Assembly (NCBI GenBank): GCA_963682175.1
Contig: OY821777.1
Location: 5,969,501-6,033,500, forward strand
Source: Triglochin maritima
Lineage: Eukaryota > Streptophyta > Magnoliopsida > Alismatales > Juncaginaceae
DNA length: 64,000 bases
Reading direction: 5' to 3'
This document shows, piece after piece, positions 51,001-61,412 of the stretch. Within the stretch, counting starts at the first letter, position 1; each line of letters begins with the position of its first letter. Both the position numbers and the translations under genes were made by a program. Under the pieces are notes generated by a model that was given only the letters and a program-made list of their open reading frames with translations, did no database searches and had not been told where the DNA came from.

Positions 51001-52099
51001 TCAATGGTATCTCAAGTTTAATGATACAATTACTTCCTTTGCATTTAATGAAAACGTCGTTGATCGATGTATATATCTGAAGGTCAGGGGGAGTAAATTT
51101 ATATTTCTGATTTTGTATGTTGATGATTTCTTGCTAGCTACTAATGATCTTGGTTTATTACATGAAACCAAGAAATTTCTCTTTAACAACTTTGAAATGA
51201 AAGATATGGGTGAGGCATCCTATGTGATAGGAATAGAAATATTCCGTGATAGATCACAAGGATTGTTAGGGTTGTCTCAGAAAGCATATATTAACAAAGT
51301 TTTAGAGAGATTTAAGATGGAAAGTTGTTCAACAGGTGTTGTTCCAATTCAGAAAGGGGATAAATTTAATCTTAAGCAATGTCCAAAGAATGAATTGGAA
51401 CATAAACAAATGGAGAATATTCCTTATGCATCCATTGTTGGAAGTTTGATGTATGCTCAGACTTGTACTCGACCAGACATCAGTTTTGCTGTCGGTATGC
51501 TGGGTAGATATCAAAGTAATCCTGGAATAGATCATTGGAGAGCTGCAAAGAAAGTATTAAGATACTTGCAAGGAACTAAGGATCACATGCTCACTTATAG
51601 GCGATCTGATCACCTCGAGGTGATTGGGTATTCAGATTCAGACTTTGCAGGATGTGTAGATACTAGAAAATCTACATTTGGATATTTGTTTCTTTTAGCT
51701 GAAGGGGCAATATCTTGGAAGAGTGCGAAGCAGTCTGTCATTGCTGCGTCCACTATGGAGGCTGAGTTTGTAGCATGCTTTGAGGCTACAGTTCATGGTT
51801 TATTGTTGCGGAATTATATTTCAGGACTTGGAATTGTCGACTTTATTGCCAAGCCGCTGAAAATTTATTGTGATAATGTCACAGCAGTCTTCTTTTCTAA
51901 GAACGACAAGTATTCGAAAGGTGCTAAACACATGGAATTGAAATAGTATGTCGTTAAAGAAGAACTTCAGAAACAAAGGGTGTTAATTGAACATATAAGC
52001 ACCAATTTAATGGTTGCGGATCCGTTGACTAAAGGTTTGTCACTAAAGACGTTTAATGAACATGACGAATGGATGAGCATTATTGAAAACAATTATTGA
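48035..52099 (+). pseudogene. copia gag-pol polyprotein gene, two premature stops
   Basis: One continuous frame from about 48035 to TGA 52097-52099, broken only by TGA at 49346-49348 and TAG at 51944-51946. No in-frame ATG is seen before 48155 (MTDKPIAL), although gag-like sequence starts earlier (FNGLNYNEWSEEVKFHLG), so the true start is unclear. Order: UBN2-type gag; zinc knuckle CHFCHKPGHYQKDC (~48780-48825); protease WIDSGC (~48916); GAG-pre-integrase, where the first stop replaces the Trp of the usual LWHKRLGH; integrase (DDFSRYG, DRGGEY, TPQQNGVAERRNR); reverse transcriptase (DVKTAFLNG, YVDDFLLA); RNase H (DSDFAGC, STMEAEF, CDN). The second stop falls in the C-terminal RNase H region. 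Without readthrough no full polyprotein is made. Confidence 0.93.
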
Positions 52100-52487
52100 T
52101 GATGCATATTAATGTACTATGTATGTTATGTTGTTGACCTCTTGAATTCGCTTATGGATTGTTTCTGAAATTACATTTTCCTGTTTCATTATAATAGTAC
52201 ATGTACATCAATGATTTATGTGATTAAACGGGAAATGTCTTTTATAAAGACATTATCGTTAGACCATTATGATATCTCTCATTAATGATCATACTAAATA
52301 TGAAATCTATATTGTGATACATGGAAGGGAATGTGTCAGAATCTATGGCGTACAACCGCCATGATCCTTATAGGTTTTCATACTTAGTAGTGACTGATGT
52401 TTTAATTGATATAAGGAGGATTTTAGCTTAAATTTTGCGCATTATGTTTTGTTATTAAATACTTGAAGTTGAATTATGTTACATGGG

Positions 52488-52500
52488 CTAAGTGGGAGAA
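52488..52500 (+). promoter_or_regulatory. Polypurine tract
   Basis: AAGTGGGAGAA-type purine run abutting the TG of the 3' LTR, the expected plus-strand primer. Confidence 0.85.
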
Positions 52501-52912
52501 TGTTAGATATTTCTTGTAACCCATGTATTAAGTGTCAACTTTATTAAATTAATAATATTACGAAATTAATAATCAATTAATTAATTAAGAGAGATTTATG
52601 GTAAGTGGGTAGTTACACCATGATGGGTGGTTACTCCCTATACTTCTATAAAAGGATTGGTTCTCCCTCTTCCAAAGACACAAGATAGTTTTCCCCATCA
52701 AAACTTCTATCAAGCAAAGGTGTGTGAGGTTGAGAGGGAGAAATCAATTCATAGCAATTGAAGATTTCTCTTCGTTGAATAGAATCATGGAGCAAGGTAT
52801 GTGTTCTTGTCTTCTCTTTAATATCGTTATGGAAATCATTTGTTCAAGATCCTATAATGTGCAATTAGGATTTTGTTGTGCATTAATCATGAAGCAAATT
52901 AAAAGACTAACA
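52501..52912 (+). repeat. 3' LTR of the copia element
   Basis: 412 bp, TG...CA, near-identical to the 5' LTR, with TATAAAAG at 52647-52654. Transcripts from this LTR would read toward the USP-domain gene. Confidence 0.95.
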
Positions 52913-52917
52913 TTGAT

Positions 52918-53738
52918 GTCATACTTTTAGCATCTTTGGTCAACAACCTACAATCCAATAAACATATGTGCAAATGAGTTATCTTATATATGGGGTCCTT
53001 AATTTGGAGTGTCTAAATTTACATTGTTAATATTAATATCAAAAATTTATATCTCTTCCTCTTTGAATTAACATGCATTACCTATACTTTGAATGACCAA
53101 AGAAGTGAGATCATGCTTAACCATATTGAAATCCCATGAAATTATTGAAAAGATTATGCTTGTGTGATAAATAAATCTAAATTAAACCACCCCAGTCTAT
53201 TGTTGGCGGTTTAAATTATACGGACATTGTTTTGTAACGCTTAAAATTTGTAACCACATTATTATTAAGTAGACGTACCCAAGAAGGGGAGAATTTTTCC
53301 CCCATTTCTAAGAATATTTTTAATCATTCAGACAAACCAAACACTTTGTATATCATTGCAAACCTAAAAGGCACAGTTTGCCCAACTTTCCTAGAAATGA
53401 AGCTTCGTAATATATGGCATTAGAAGGTACCATGCATTGATCTTTACAACAAATATTAAATGTACATGTGAATAATAGACCAAAGTCACCAAACACAAGC
53501 ACATACAAAGTCAAATATACGTAACATTGTCTTAACTCTTAACCTATTCTATGTCCATTTATGTCCTCTTCAATACCATGAGGGAAGAAAAAAATCTCAA
53601 AAGGAGAAGCTCATATAATTGAGCTATCCTTAATTTCTTCTCTTCATTTAATTCCGGGGACTCCAGTTTCACTCTTCTCTTCATTTCTCTCCATTTAATT
53701 CTGGAGACTCTAGTTTAATTCGCTCAACTTGAGCGTAG
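52918..53738 (+). promoter_or_regulatory. 5' flank of the USP-domain gene
   Basis: Region between the 3' LTR and the ATG at 53739. Near its end is an imperfect direct repeat of about 32 bp: catttaattccggggactcc (from ~53646) and catttaattctggagactct (from ~53692). No TATA box is certain. Confidence 0.4.
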
Positions 53739-56700
53739 ATGGAGATTACGGAAGTCGAAAATGAATCTGAAAGACCAATTGGAACGAACGTTTATGTTGC
53801 GGTTGTTGAAGGAAAATTGAGCGAAGATGCAATAAGGTGGGCGTTGCGGGACGAAGTCAAGCCATCGAGCATCGTCTTTCTTGTTCATGTCTTCCCGGAA
53901 GTCAAGAAAGTCCCCACTCCCTGTGAGTTCTTATGCTTGATTCTAACTTATAAAAATATGATTATGTTTTTTTCTTTTCTTTTCTATGATAGCTGTGACT
54001 AATTAAGTTTGTCCAAACGGTCTAAGTTTGGGAGTGGAAAGATTGTGAATTGTGGTGTTTTGGGTGGTGATTTTGTTTATTGGTTTACTTGTGGTTGTGT
54101 TTCTTTTATAAAAAAAATTATATATAGTTTTTTTTGTGATTTGTGGAGCTTGTGCTTGAATAATTAATGTTGTTGATCATCTGATTAAATCTCCGTAAGA
54201 TCTAGGATGGAAATAAGCACAAATGAAAGTTATTAATGTTATGGTAAAATATTAAGTTGGCAAGCCTCGTACTTGCAATTAGAAGCATTAAGTACGAAGT
54301 CATTGGTTTGAAAATTAAATGGATGTGGTCGATTCAAGCAATGACTCAAGAAGATCAAATATATAGCTTAACGTTAAACAGAAATGTGTCCGAATGCTGT
54401 GGTTGGGATCCCATGAATATCAACGTTTTTAGCTAAAATTATGTATTCTTAGCCCAGCTTTTGAAAACATTAAATTAGTGTTTGGACGGCAAAAAAATAT
54501 ACACGTACCAATGACCAAACTGCAACCTTTTAGTTAACCATAAAGTTTTTGAACGAAGTTAAAATAAAATTGCACATGTAAGCGAAACCATATCTACACC
54601 AAACACCTAAATTCAGATAACTTGCATTTGTTCTATCCAAAATATTACAAATCAAAATATTATCTCTCTTGAATTAAGCCGGTAGTGTTTGCAAAACTAA
54701 AAATATTTTGTGTCCATTTGAATAACTTGAGTTTTGAGTGTTAAGGTTCAAAACCCAGAATTTTGAGGCTAGCTAGTTACAAACCTCAAACATCATGTTT
54801 ACTTGTTTGGGTTGATAGTGTTGTGAAATATTAAGTTTTGGTACATTTTGTGAAAATTCAAAACTATCAAACCTCGTGTTAGTTACGTTGAAAGTTGGAG
54901 GTTGCGTTTTGTAAGTGTTGCAATGACTCAATTTTAATTCCAATTTATAAATATCATCTCCTTTTATTTTTTCTATACTTCTTTATTCTCCAAAAAAAAA
55001 GTTATTTTTTGGGTAAAAAATGACGAACTCTAATGTAATTTTTAGCATTGGTAAGTACCTGTCAACTTGTATTTATGGTGTCTATCCGTACATCGTCAAT
55101 GCACCAATAAACAAAAAATTCGGCGTTATTATTACAAATGTGGCAACACTTAAGTGAATAAAATTTATTTAGTGTTATAAATTGAAATAGTTGGTTAAAA
55201 ACTAAAAATTTAAAATTGGAAATTTTCAAGATAGGTACATACGCACTACTTTGCATTTAATTTGATTTTCTGCCAATATGTTTGGTATTTTGTATTCTAC
55301 CGATATGACTAAACCATAATATCAAAACAAAATAAATAAAAACATCATCCAAACTTATATTAGATTGTCATGATTTCAAATTTATGAAAACTCGGAATAT
55401 AATCGATTATCTGAACAAACCTTTGTTACAAAGATTTTGACCACGTAAAAAAAATCACAAACGATAGTCACGCAAACCAAACATCATTTGAGTCACAACG
55501 TAATCTTGTCACATGAATAATTAAATTATCGTGTATAAAACCATCAAAATAAGTTTAATAAGAGTCATGAATTAAAGATAACAAAACATCGTGCAAATCA
55601 AAAATAATAATTACAACATAAGTAACACATATATAATAACTTAGTAGGAAAATTGGGGATATGGAGTGGAAATAAGGAAGTTGATGGAGGTAATTTGGGA
55701 ATAATTTTTTGTTTTTTTGCAAAAGACACTAATCTAGGTTTAGGACGGTTAATTTTGGTTCGGCTCGATAGTTCGATTCGAATTCGACTTGAAAAACGTT
55801 CGGCTTTATCTTAACTTGAAAATAAAGGATCTTGATGAAAAACCAAAAAATCTTCAAACTTGGTTCGGTAAACGAGCTCGAAAAAAAAATTGATGTTCGA
55901 CTCGATAGTTCGTTCGAATTTTTTATTACTTTATTCATAATTATTTTTTGTATACGTTAATAACATAAGATAATACTTATGGTTTGAAATTTCGCTAGAC
56001 TCGGCTCGTTTACCCCTTACCTAGGTTGGTGTTTTGCAAAAACTTAAATTACATGCAAAAAAGTCAACCTAAACTCAACATTAAGAAAAGTTGTTTGGAC
56101 AACAAAATTAAGTTTTGAGGTTTACAAAATTCAAAACTCAACGCAAATGCACCTCATATTTTAACTGAAAGCACACATTTGTCAGTAGTCTTTCACTTTC
56201 TAGTTTTACACGTTCTTGTAAATGTTGCAAACTGTGATATTCGAACAGAGTAAGGCACTAATAATAACTTTTAGGTGGTAGAAATTATTATAGTGACACC
56301 TAGTTCATTTTAACTCACATAACGGTCACAACACCATCTCATGCTTGTAACTGATACATTTTCATAGGAGAAAATTACTTGTTAAAATATAAAAAATGTC
56401 ACCTGGTTCATAAGTACAAGCTCTTACCATGACGAGCTTGTTACTATAGATTACTTTTTAGGATAAATTTACACAATGTAATGTTACTAATTAATGCCTA
56501 ATTATGGGAATGATTTGTGGTTTAAAATGCAGTGGGGATGATGCGTAGGAGCAATGCCAACTCTCAGCAGTTGCAAGCTCACATGGAATATGTGAGATGC
56601 AAGAGAAGAGAATTTTTGACTACCTTCATCAACTTATGTCACTCATTAAAGGTAAACAAAACACATTTCCCTTAATTATTCCTTAATGACTCCAAGACCC

Positions 56701-57083
56701 ATCCTGATTCTCAGGTTGATGTAGACACCATTCTCATCGAAAGCGATCAAATCGATCATAGAGCTCATTCCGATCCTCGATATCCAAACGCTAATCGTTG
56801 GCGTCTCGAAATCCAATCTCAAGTAAATCAAACTTTCCTTCACTTGATCATAATTGCAACCATAAGATTGGTTATGAACTTAAGTCCTATTTTGATATTT
56901 AAAGAGTGTACTATGTTTATTAAACAGGAAGTTGAAGAAAGAGGGGGCAGTGAAAGCCAACAAGATATCGAAGGCCGCCCCGAAATCTTGCCAAGTGAAG
57001 ACAATTTGTCGTGGAAAAGTGTTCGATCCTGCTGGTTCCATTTCACCGTCACCGACAACTTCAGGGTCGGCATCCCCTTATAA
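53739..57083 (+). CDS. Universal-stress-protein (USP) domain protein, apparently frameshifted in exon 3
   Basis: Resembles plant adenine-nucleotide alpha-hydrolase-like USP proteins, related to the N-terminal USP part of U-box receptor-like kinases. Exons: 53739-53922, 56533-56651, 56715-56822 and 56928 onward. Exon 1 has the USP start (NVYVAVVEGKLSEDAIRWAL, VFLVHVFPE); exon 2 gives HMEYVRCKRREFLTTF; exon 3 starts in frame with VDVDTILIESD. After ESD the family-like sequence continues in another frame (KSIIELIPILDIQTLIVGVS, then KSNLK), and exon 4 in that frame gives LKKEGAVKANKISKAAPKSC. The spliced frame itself instead reads unrelated residues and stops at 57083, predicting 188 residues. 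The family frame in exon 4 would run to about 57150 or, unspliced, to 57321, with a possible last exon near 57281. Intron 1 is unusually long (2.6 kb). Either the gene is damaged or the assembly has an indel. Confidence 0.7.
54470..56030. repeat. Decayed repeats in the long first intron of the USP gene
   Basis: Contains gtgtttggacgg at ~54477 and ccaaacacc at ~54599, resembling inverted ends of small hAT-type MITEs, and a stretch at 55740-56010 with repeated ggttcggctcgatagttcg-like motifs seen in many plant dispersed repeats. Boundaries are not definable by eye. Confidence 0.3.
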
Positions 57084-57952
57084 TCCAGAGGAGAAGCCCA
57101 TCGAGGTTGTGGAAAATGGCAGACCTGATAAAAATAAGATCACCGATGTGGTCTTATGTAAATGTTTTTTCTGGAAAATTCTAGTTTTTACCTTCCTTTT
57201 TATCAATGGCTACGATACCTGTAAATCCAAAGAAACTAATATTATATCACTGTTTCATATGTATAAATCAAACCACAGATGTATCTCCAAAGAAACTGCT
57301 TTCAGAAGAAGAAAAAAGTAGCCTTCATTATTGCATGTATACCATTTTTTGCTGTAATGGATGTGATCTAACTATCGAACCAGAAAGCAAATTATAGAGA
57401 ATACATGGCCAAAATGGTATAAACTTCATGAGGCAGCAGCGTCGTCGAAAGCATGAGTGCTTAGTGGCATCTTGAGGAAGCTTCTCGCCATGACCTGAAG
57501 CCCTATCACATCGCCAAACCAATCCATAGTTCAAGAAGGCAAGCAACACCTCAACACAAATCCTGCAAATCTTCATATGTAAGGTTAGGTCGAGTACCAT
57601 AAAGTGCTCCCCCAAACAGTCGACCTTCTAAGGGAAAGACTCGGAAGTCTCTATATCCTTCGACAAATACTTAGTTTTATCCGTTGAACTATTTCAACAC
57701 ATAATAATTTGATCAGATATGCAACTTAAAATGATAAAAAAAAGCTAATGGAAATATTCATAACACAAAGATATAAACTGGCATTAACAAAATTAAAACT
57801 AAAACATCACATTGTTTGTTCAGAAATACAAATAAAGGCATGCTTACCCAGAAGTTACAGAACCAGCAAAACATATTGAACACAAACTTCAGGAAACCAC
57901 AATCAATTCTGCACCTTTCTTGGATATAAAAAAATACGCATGCCGAAAATAA
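57084..57952. other. Spacer between convergent USP and D6PK-like genes
   Basis: The first part (to about 57400) may be the 3' end of the USP-domain gene, including a possible last exon after the acceptor AACCACAG near 57280 that reads SPKKLLSEEEKSS. The remainder is AT-rich and should hold both 3' UTRs. Confidence 0.4.
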
Positions 57953-60177
57953 TTAGAAGAAGTCGAATTCTAGATAGTTATCTGAACCCTTCTGGTTGGG
58001 AGCAGGAGCAACCTTTTCACTTGAAGATGCGGTGGGGGTTGGAGGCCTCTCTATCTCAACAGGCTTGGGAATATCGGGTGGGCTTGCACATCGTATGAGC
58101 GCCCAGTTTATGCCCTCGAAAAAAGGGTGCTGCTTTATCTCAGTGGCACCTCGTTTAAATGCCAACCTGTGCTGGGGTTCCTTTACGAGCAGACCCCTTA
58201 TCAAGTCCCTAGCAGAGAAGCTAACAACTGGCGACTCAGGAAAACGTAATGGTTGTCCAACAACATTAAAAAGTGTGGCACGATTGCCCGATCCCTTGAA
58301 TGGGGTTTTTCCAAAAAGTAGTTCATAGAGGAATATTCCGAAGGTCCACCAATCGACAGCACTTCCATGACCATCACCTTTGATGATCTCAGGGGCCAAG
58401 TACTCATGGGTACCAACAAAAGACATGGAGCGGGCTTCAGTAGGCTCAGCAATGAGCTCGGGTAATGGAGAGACTTGGTTCCCTATTTCAGCCTTCGGTT
58501 TGCGGTCAGACTTTTGATCAGGTCTTCGGTCCTTCTTTGACTTTGAGGAGAAAAAGCGGGGCGAGAAGCATGATGTTGAAACCACACATGAAGGTTGGAT
58601 ACAAGAAGGCGCGATGCATGCTGGCTGGGCACAATATGCAGGACCATTATTCCTACGTGAAGGATCAGACTCCATGCTGGATGACTTGACGAGGGTAGGG
58701 CTAACAGTACAGCGTAATGAGAGATCGAAGTCGGATAACATAATGTGGCCATCCTCCCGAACAAGGACATTTTCAGGCTTAAGGTCACGGTAGATAATAC
58801 CAAGCATGTGCAAGTACTCCAAAGCAAGTAGAACTTCTGCTACATAGAACCTGCATTAAAAACAACCAGATTTTCAACACTTACATCATTACATGTGCTA
58901 AAGAAGAAATAAGAACACGTGTTTTCAAATGAAAGCAGTTGTAACAGCCTTAAGCAGCTCGATTATTTCACGATAAGAAAGAAAACAAAGGGTCCGTCTA
59001 ATTTCAAATGTTTAGCCTTCACCAATCAACATCAAGACTTCGCATATAAAATTGCACATCAGAAATACAAGGTGTCACAGCGAGACAAAATTGCAAATAT
59101 CATTCCAGAAACCAATTTCAAAAGCTAATAGCAAAATCCAAAACAATAGTATTGGAGGTAAAGAAAGAAACACAAAATGAAAAGAAAATCATACTTCACT
59201 GCCTGTTCGGGAAAATGTTTTCCAGGCTGCCTTTGCCGCAGAGTGTGCAGGTCGCCCCCCGGACAGAATTCCATGACCAAGCAAGAAAATTTGTCGGTTT
59301 CAAAATGGGTATACAATGTGGGAAGAAAAGGATGGTCAAGAGACTGCAATATCTCACGTTCCGTCTGAGCTCTAAGCAACTTCTTACGACTGGCCAAGGA
59401 TCCTTTGTCCATCACTTTCATAGCAAAGTAACACTTTGTTCCACTCAACTCTGACAAGTATACACTCCCAATATCACCACACCCCAACTTCTTAAGCAAC
59501 CTAAAATGGCTTAACCCAAGAGCCCCATCCCTGTTCCTCACAACTCGGATTGCCTCCCACCTCATATCATTAGCTTTGTGAGGTTTGTTGGCATTGCTGC
59601 TAATGCTGCTGCAAGTGCTCTCATCACTGACATCGGTACTGGTGCTCCCCCTACATATGCTGGTTTTGCCACCGCCAACAAGGTCACCTGGTTCACTAGC
59701 CTTGCCACTACCACTAGTTTTCGTCAAGACACTGGTTCCATCACTAACCTTATCTGCAGAAGTACTATCTTTCGTACACGTTCCGGGGCTCTTTTTCTCT
59801 TGATTGCCATTGCCGTTCGGAGAAACAGTTTGATTAGTTTGTAGTAGCTTATCAGAATCTTGATGTCCCGTATCTTTTTGTTGGGCCGTGGAAGAGGGTG
59901 CTGAATTTTTATTTTTAGAAGAGATCAACGTCTTAGAAGAAATCTCATCCTGCAAAAAATCCAACGACTCCTTCACTGAATGGTTCTTTTTGATTTCAGG
60001 AACTGTATGAGTTGAGTAAGTGGCGTTCGCTGGTCTCTTCCACGTAGTAGACTCTGATTTGCTTGGCTTCGAAACAACAGGGGGCGGAGTGAGATGCACT
60101 CCGACATCTATCGTCTGGCTGAGGTTTTTCTTGTGTGGAGGGTCAGGACACGTCTTAACAACAGTCTTCGAAGCCAT
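57953..60177 (-). CDS. D6PKL: D6PK-like AGCVIII serine/threonine protein kinase
   Basis: Plant-specific AGC kinase. D6PK members sit at the basal plasma membrane and phosphorylate PIN auxin exporters. Exons (complement): 59195-60177 and 57953-58850, giving 626 residues. A long Ser/Thr-rich N-terminus (1-224) includes [16 protein letters not shown] and [13 protein letters not shown], family signatures. Kinase domain from 225: glycine loop ~231-237, ATP-binding Lys254, YRDLKPEN 348-355, DFD 368-370 (not DFG, the AGCVIII mark), then an insertion of about 95 residues with regularly spaced Cys (401-422) and a basic stretch 431-447 of the kind that binds membrane phospholipids, activation loop RSMSFVGT 468-475, and APE 480-482. 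It ends EFDFF, a PDK1-docking FxxF-like tail. The single intron in subdomain VI is at the usual place. Longer than Arabidopsis D6PK (498), mainly in the N-terminus. Confidence 0.93.
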
Positions 60178-61260
60178 TAAACAAAGACGAGCTTACAATG
60201 TGTATCCAATAACACAAGAAGTTTGAGAATACAAGAACTTGGCTCTAATTAACGGTGAGATCACCAAGCAAATCTTTCTCCACTACCTATAGTGATGATA
60301 CCGGAACAACATTCTGTAATCACAATAACCAATGATGAATCACACACATATCCAGAAATACAATCCGAAGATCTAAACATTGAGCACATCAAGTAAGGTC
60401 CCATCTAAGAATACAAATAATAAAAGCCAATTGATCCAGAGTTGTGAACAATTTTTTAAAGAGAATTGATATTAAAACACGAATCAGGAAAAAGAAAATG
60501 AGATCACGAAAGATCAACCTCATTAGGACAATCAGAAGATACACGAAGCCATTCGAAGGCAAGGCTGAAAAACTAAAACGGTTATCATGTAACAACCAAC
60601 TGAAACAGTAAACAGTAGAGAGGTCAAAACCCAAAGATTGGATCCAATCATCCAACACACAAGACATTAAGACACCACTCTTTTCATTAAAACTTGTATC
60701 AGTATTTTATACCTAGAGCCCTAAAGCACAACTAAACAATGCAAATCAAGTTATATTCTCATCCAAATAAATATTCAACAAAAATAAAGTTGGGAGATTC
60801 CATAATCTTAAAACTCCTATTTTTAGGAAATCACAAAACAGCCAAAAATAGCAGCACCATCTCAAATATCCAGATCGAAACCACACCATCCCCCAAAAAA
60901 AAAACTAATCAGGATCCCCAACCCTAATCATCCCAAACCCTAGCCCAAACAAGGTAAAAACGAAAGAACAAATTTTGAAGCCCGAAATTCCCCTCAAACC
61001 CGAAACAAAGAGCAGGAAAGAAGTGGGTTTTCGCCCAAAAGCCCACCTCAAACTCGAACCATGCTCGACCAGCAAAGACAGAAAGATCGACCAGAACGCG
61101 GAAGGCAAGTGAGGGGATGGATCAGAGGGGTTGTCTTTCCATGTCTGGTCGATGGGATGGGAGGGGAAGAGGGAGGAGATCAAAAGGCGGAAGCTTTTCT
61201 CCTCATTCCCACATCTTGGTTTTGTTTCTGTTCTTTAGCTTTGTCTGTTATTTTCTTTAA
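60178..61260 (-). promoter_or_regulatory. 5' UTR, probable leader intron and promoter edge of the D6PK-like gene
   Basis: No coding frame. On the minus strand a donor-like GAG|GTGGGC near 61046 follows a GC-richer stretch at 61047-61200 that looks like a non-coding first exon, implying a leader intron toward 60.2 kb. An AT-rich ttatatac motif near 61280 could be the TATA box. Transcript data would be needed for exact limits. Confidence 0.4.
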
Positions 61261-61378
61261 TTAATGTGTTTTTTTGTATATAATTAAATAATTTTGGTTG
61301 CTTTTTTGGGTTTTGTTTGGGGGCAACACCATAGTTTTTTTAGCTTTGATGGGGTCTGACTGTTGGAGTCCTCATCAA

Positions 61379-61412
61379 ACCACTCTCTCTCTCCTCTCTC
61401 TCCTCTTCCATT
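61379..61412. repeat. CT-rich low-complexity tract upstream of the D6PK-like gene
   Basis: Imperfect ctctctctcctctctctcct tract, GA-rich on the gene's strand, about 1.2 kb upstream of the ATG. Confidence 0.6.

Larger units (their letters stand above)
46458..52917 (+). mobile_element. Ty1/copia LTR retrotransposon, structurally complete, coding frame broken
   Basis: The element proper is 46463-52912 (6450 bp), with a perfect 5-bp target duplication TTGAT at 46458-46462 and 52913-52917. The 5' LTR is 46463-46865 and the 3' LTR 52501-52912; both start TGTTAGATA and end ACTAACA. By eye the LTRs differ by about 11 substitutions and a 9-bp indel (roughly 2.7%), so insertion is fairly recent. Domain order gag, protease, integrase, reverse transcriptase, RNase H is that of Ty1/copia. 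It lies in intergenic DNA about 0.8 kb upstream of the USP-domain gene. Confidence 0.97.

Noticed and set aside
57328..57615. 95-codon minus-strand ORF between the USP and D6PK-like genes
   Set aside because: No recognisable motif. It lies in a likely 3' UTR and has no splice partner with family similarity.
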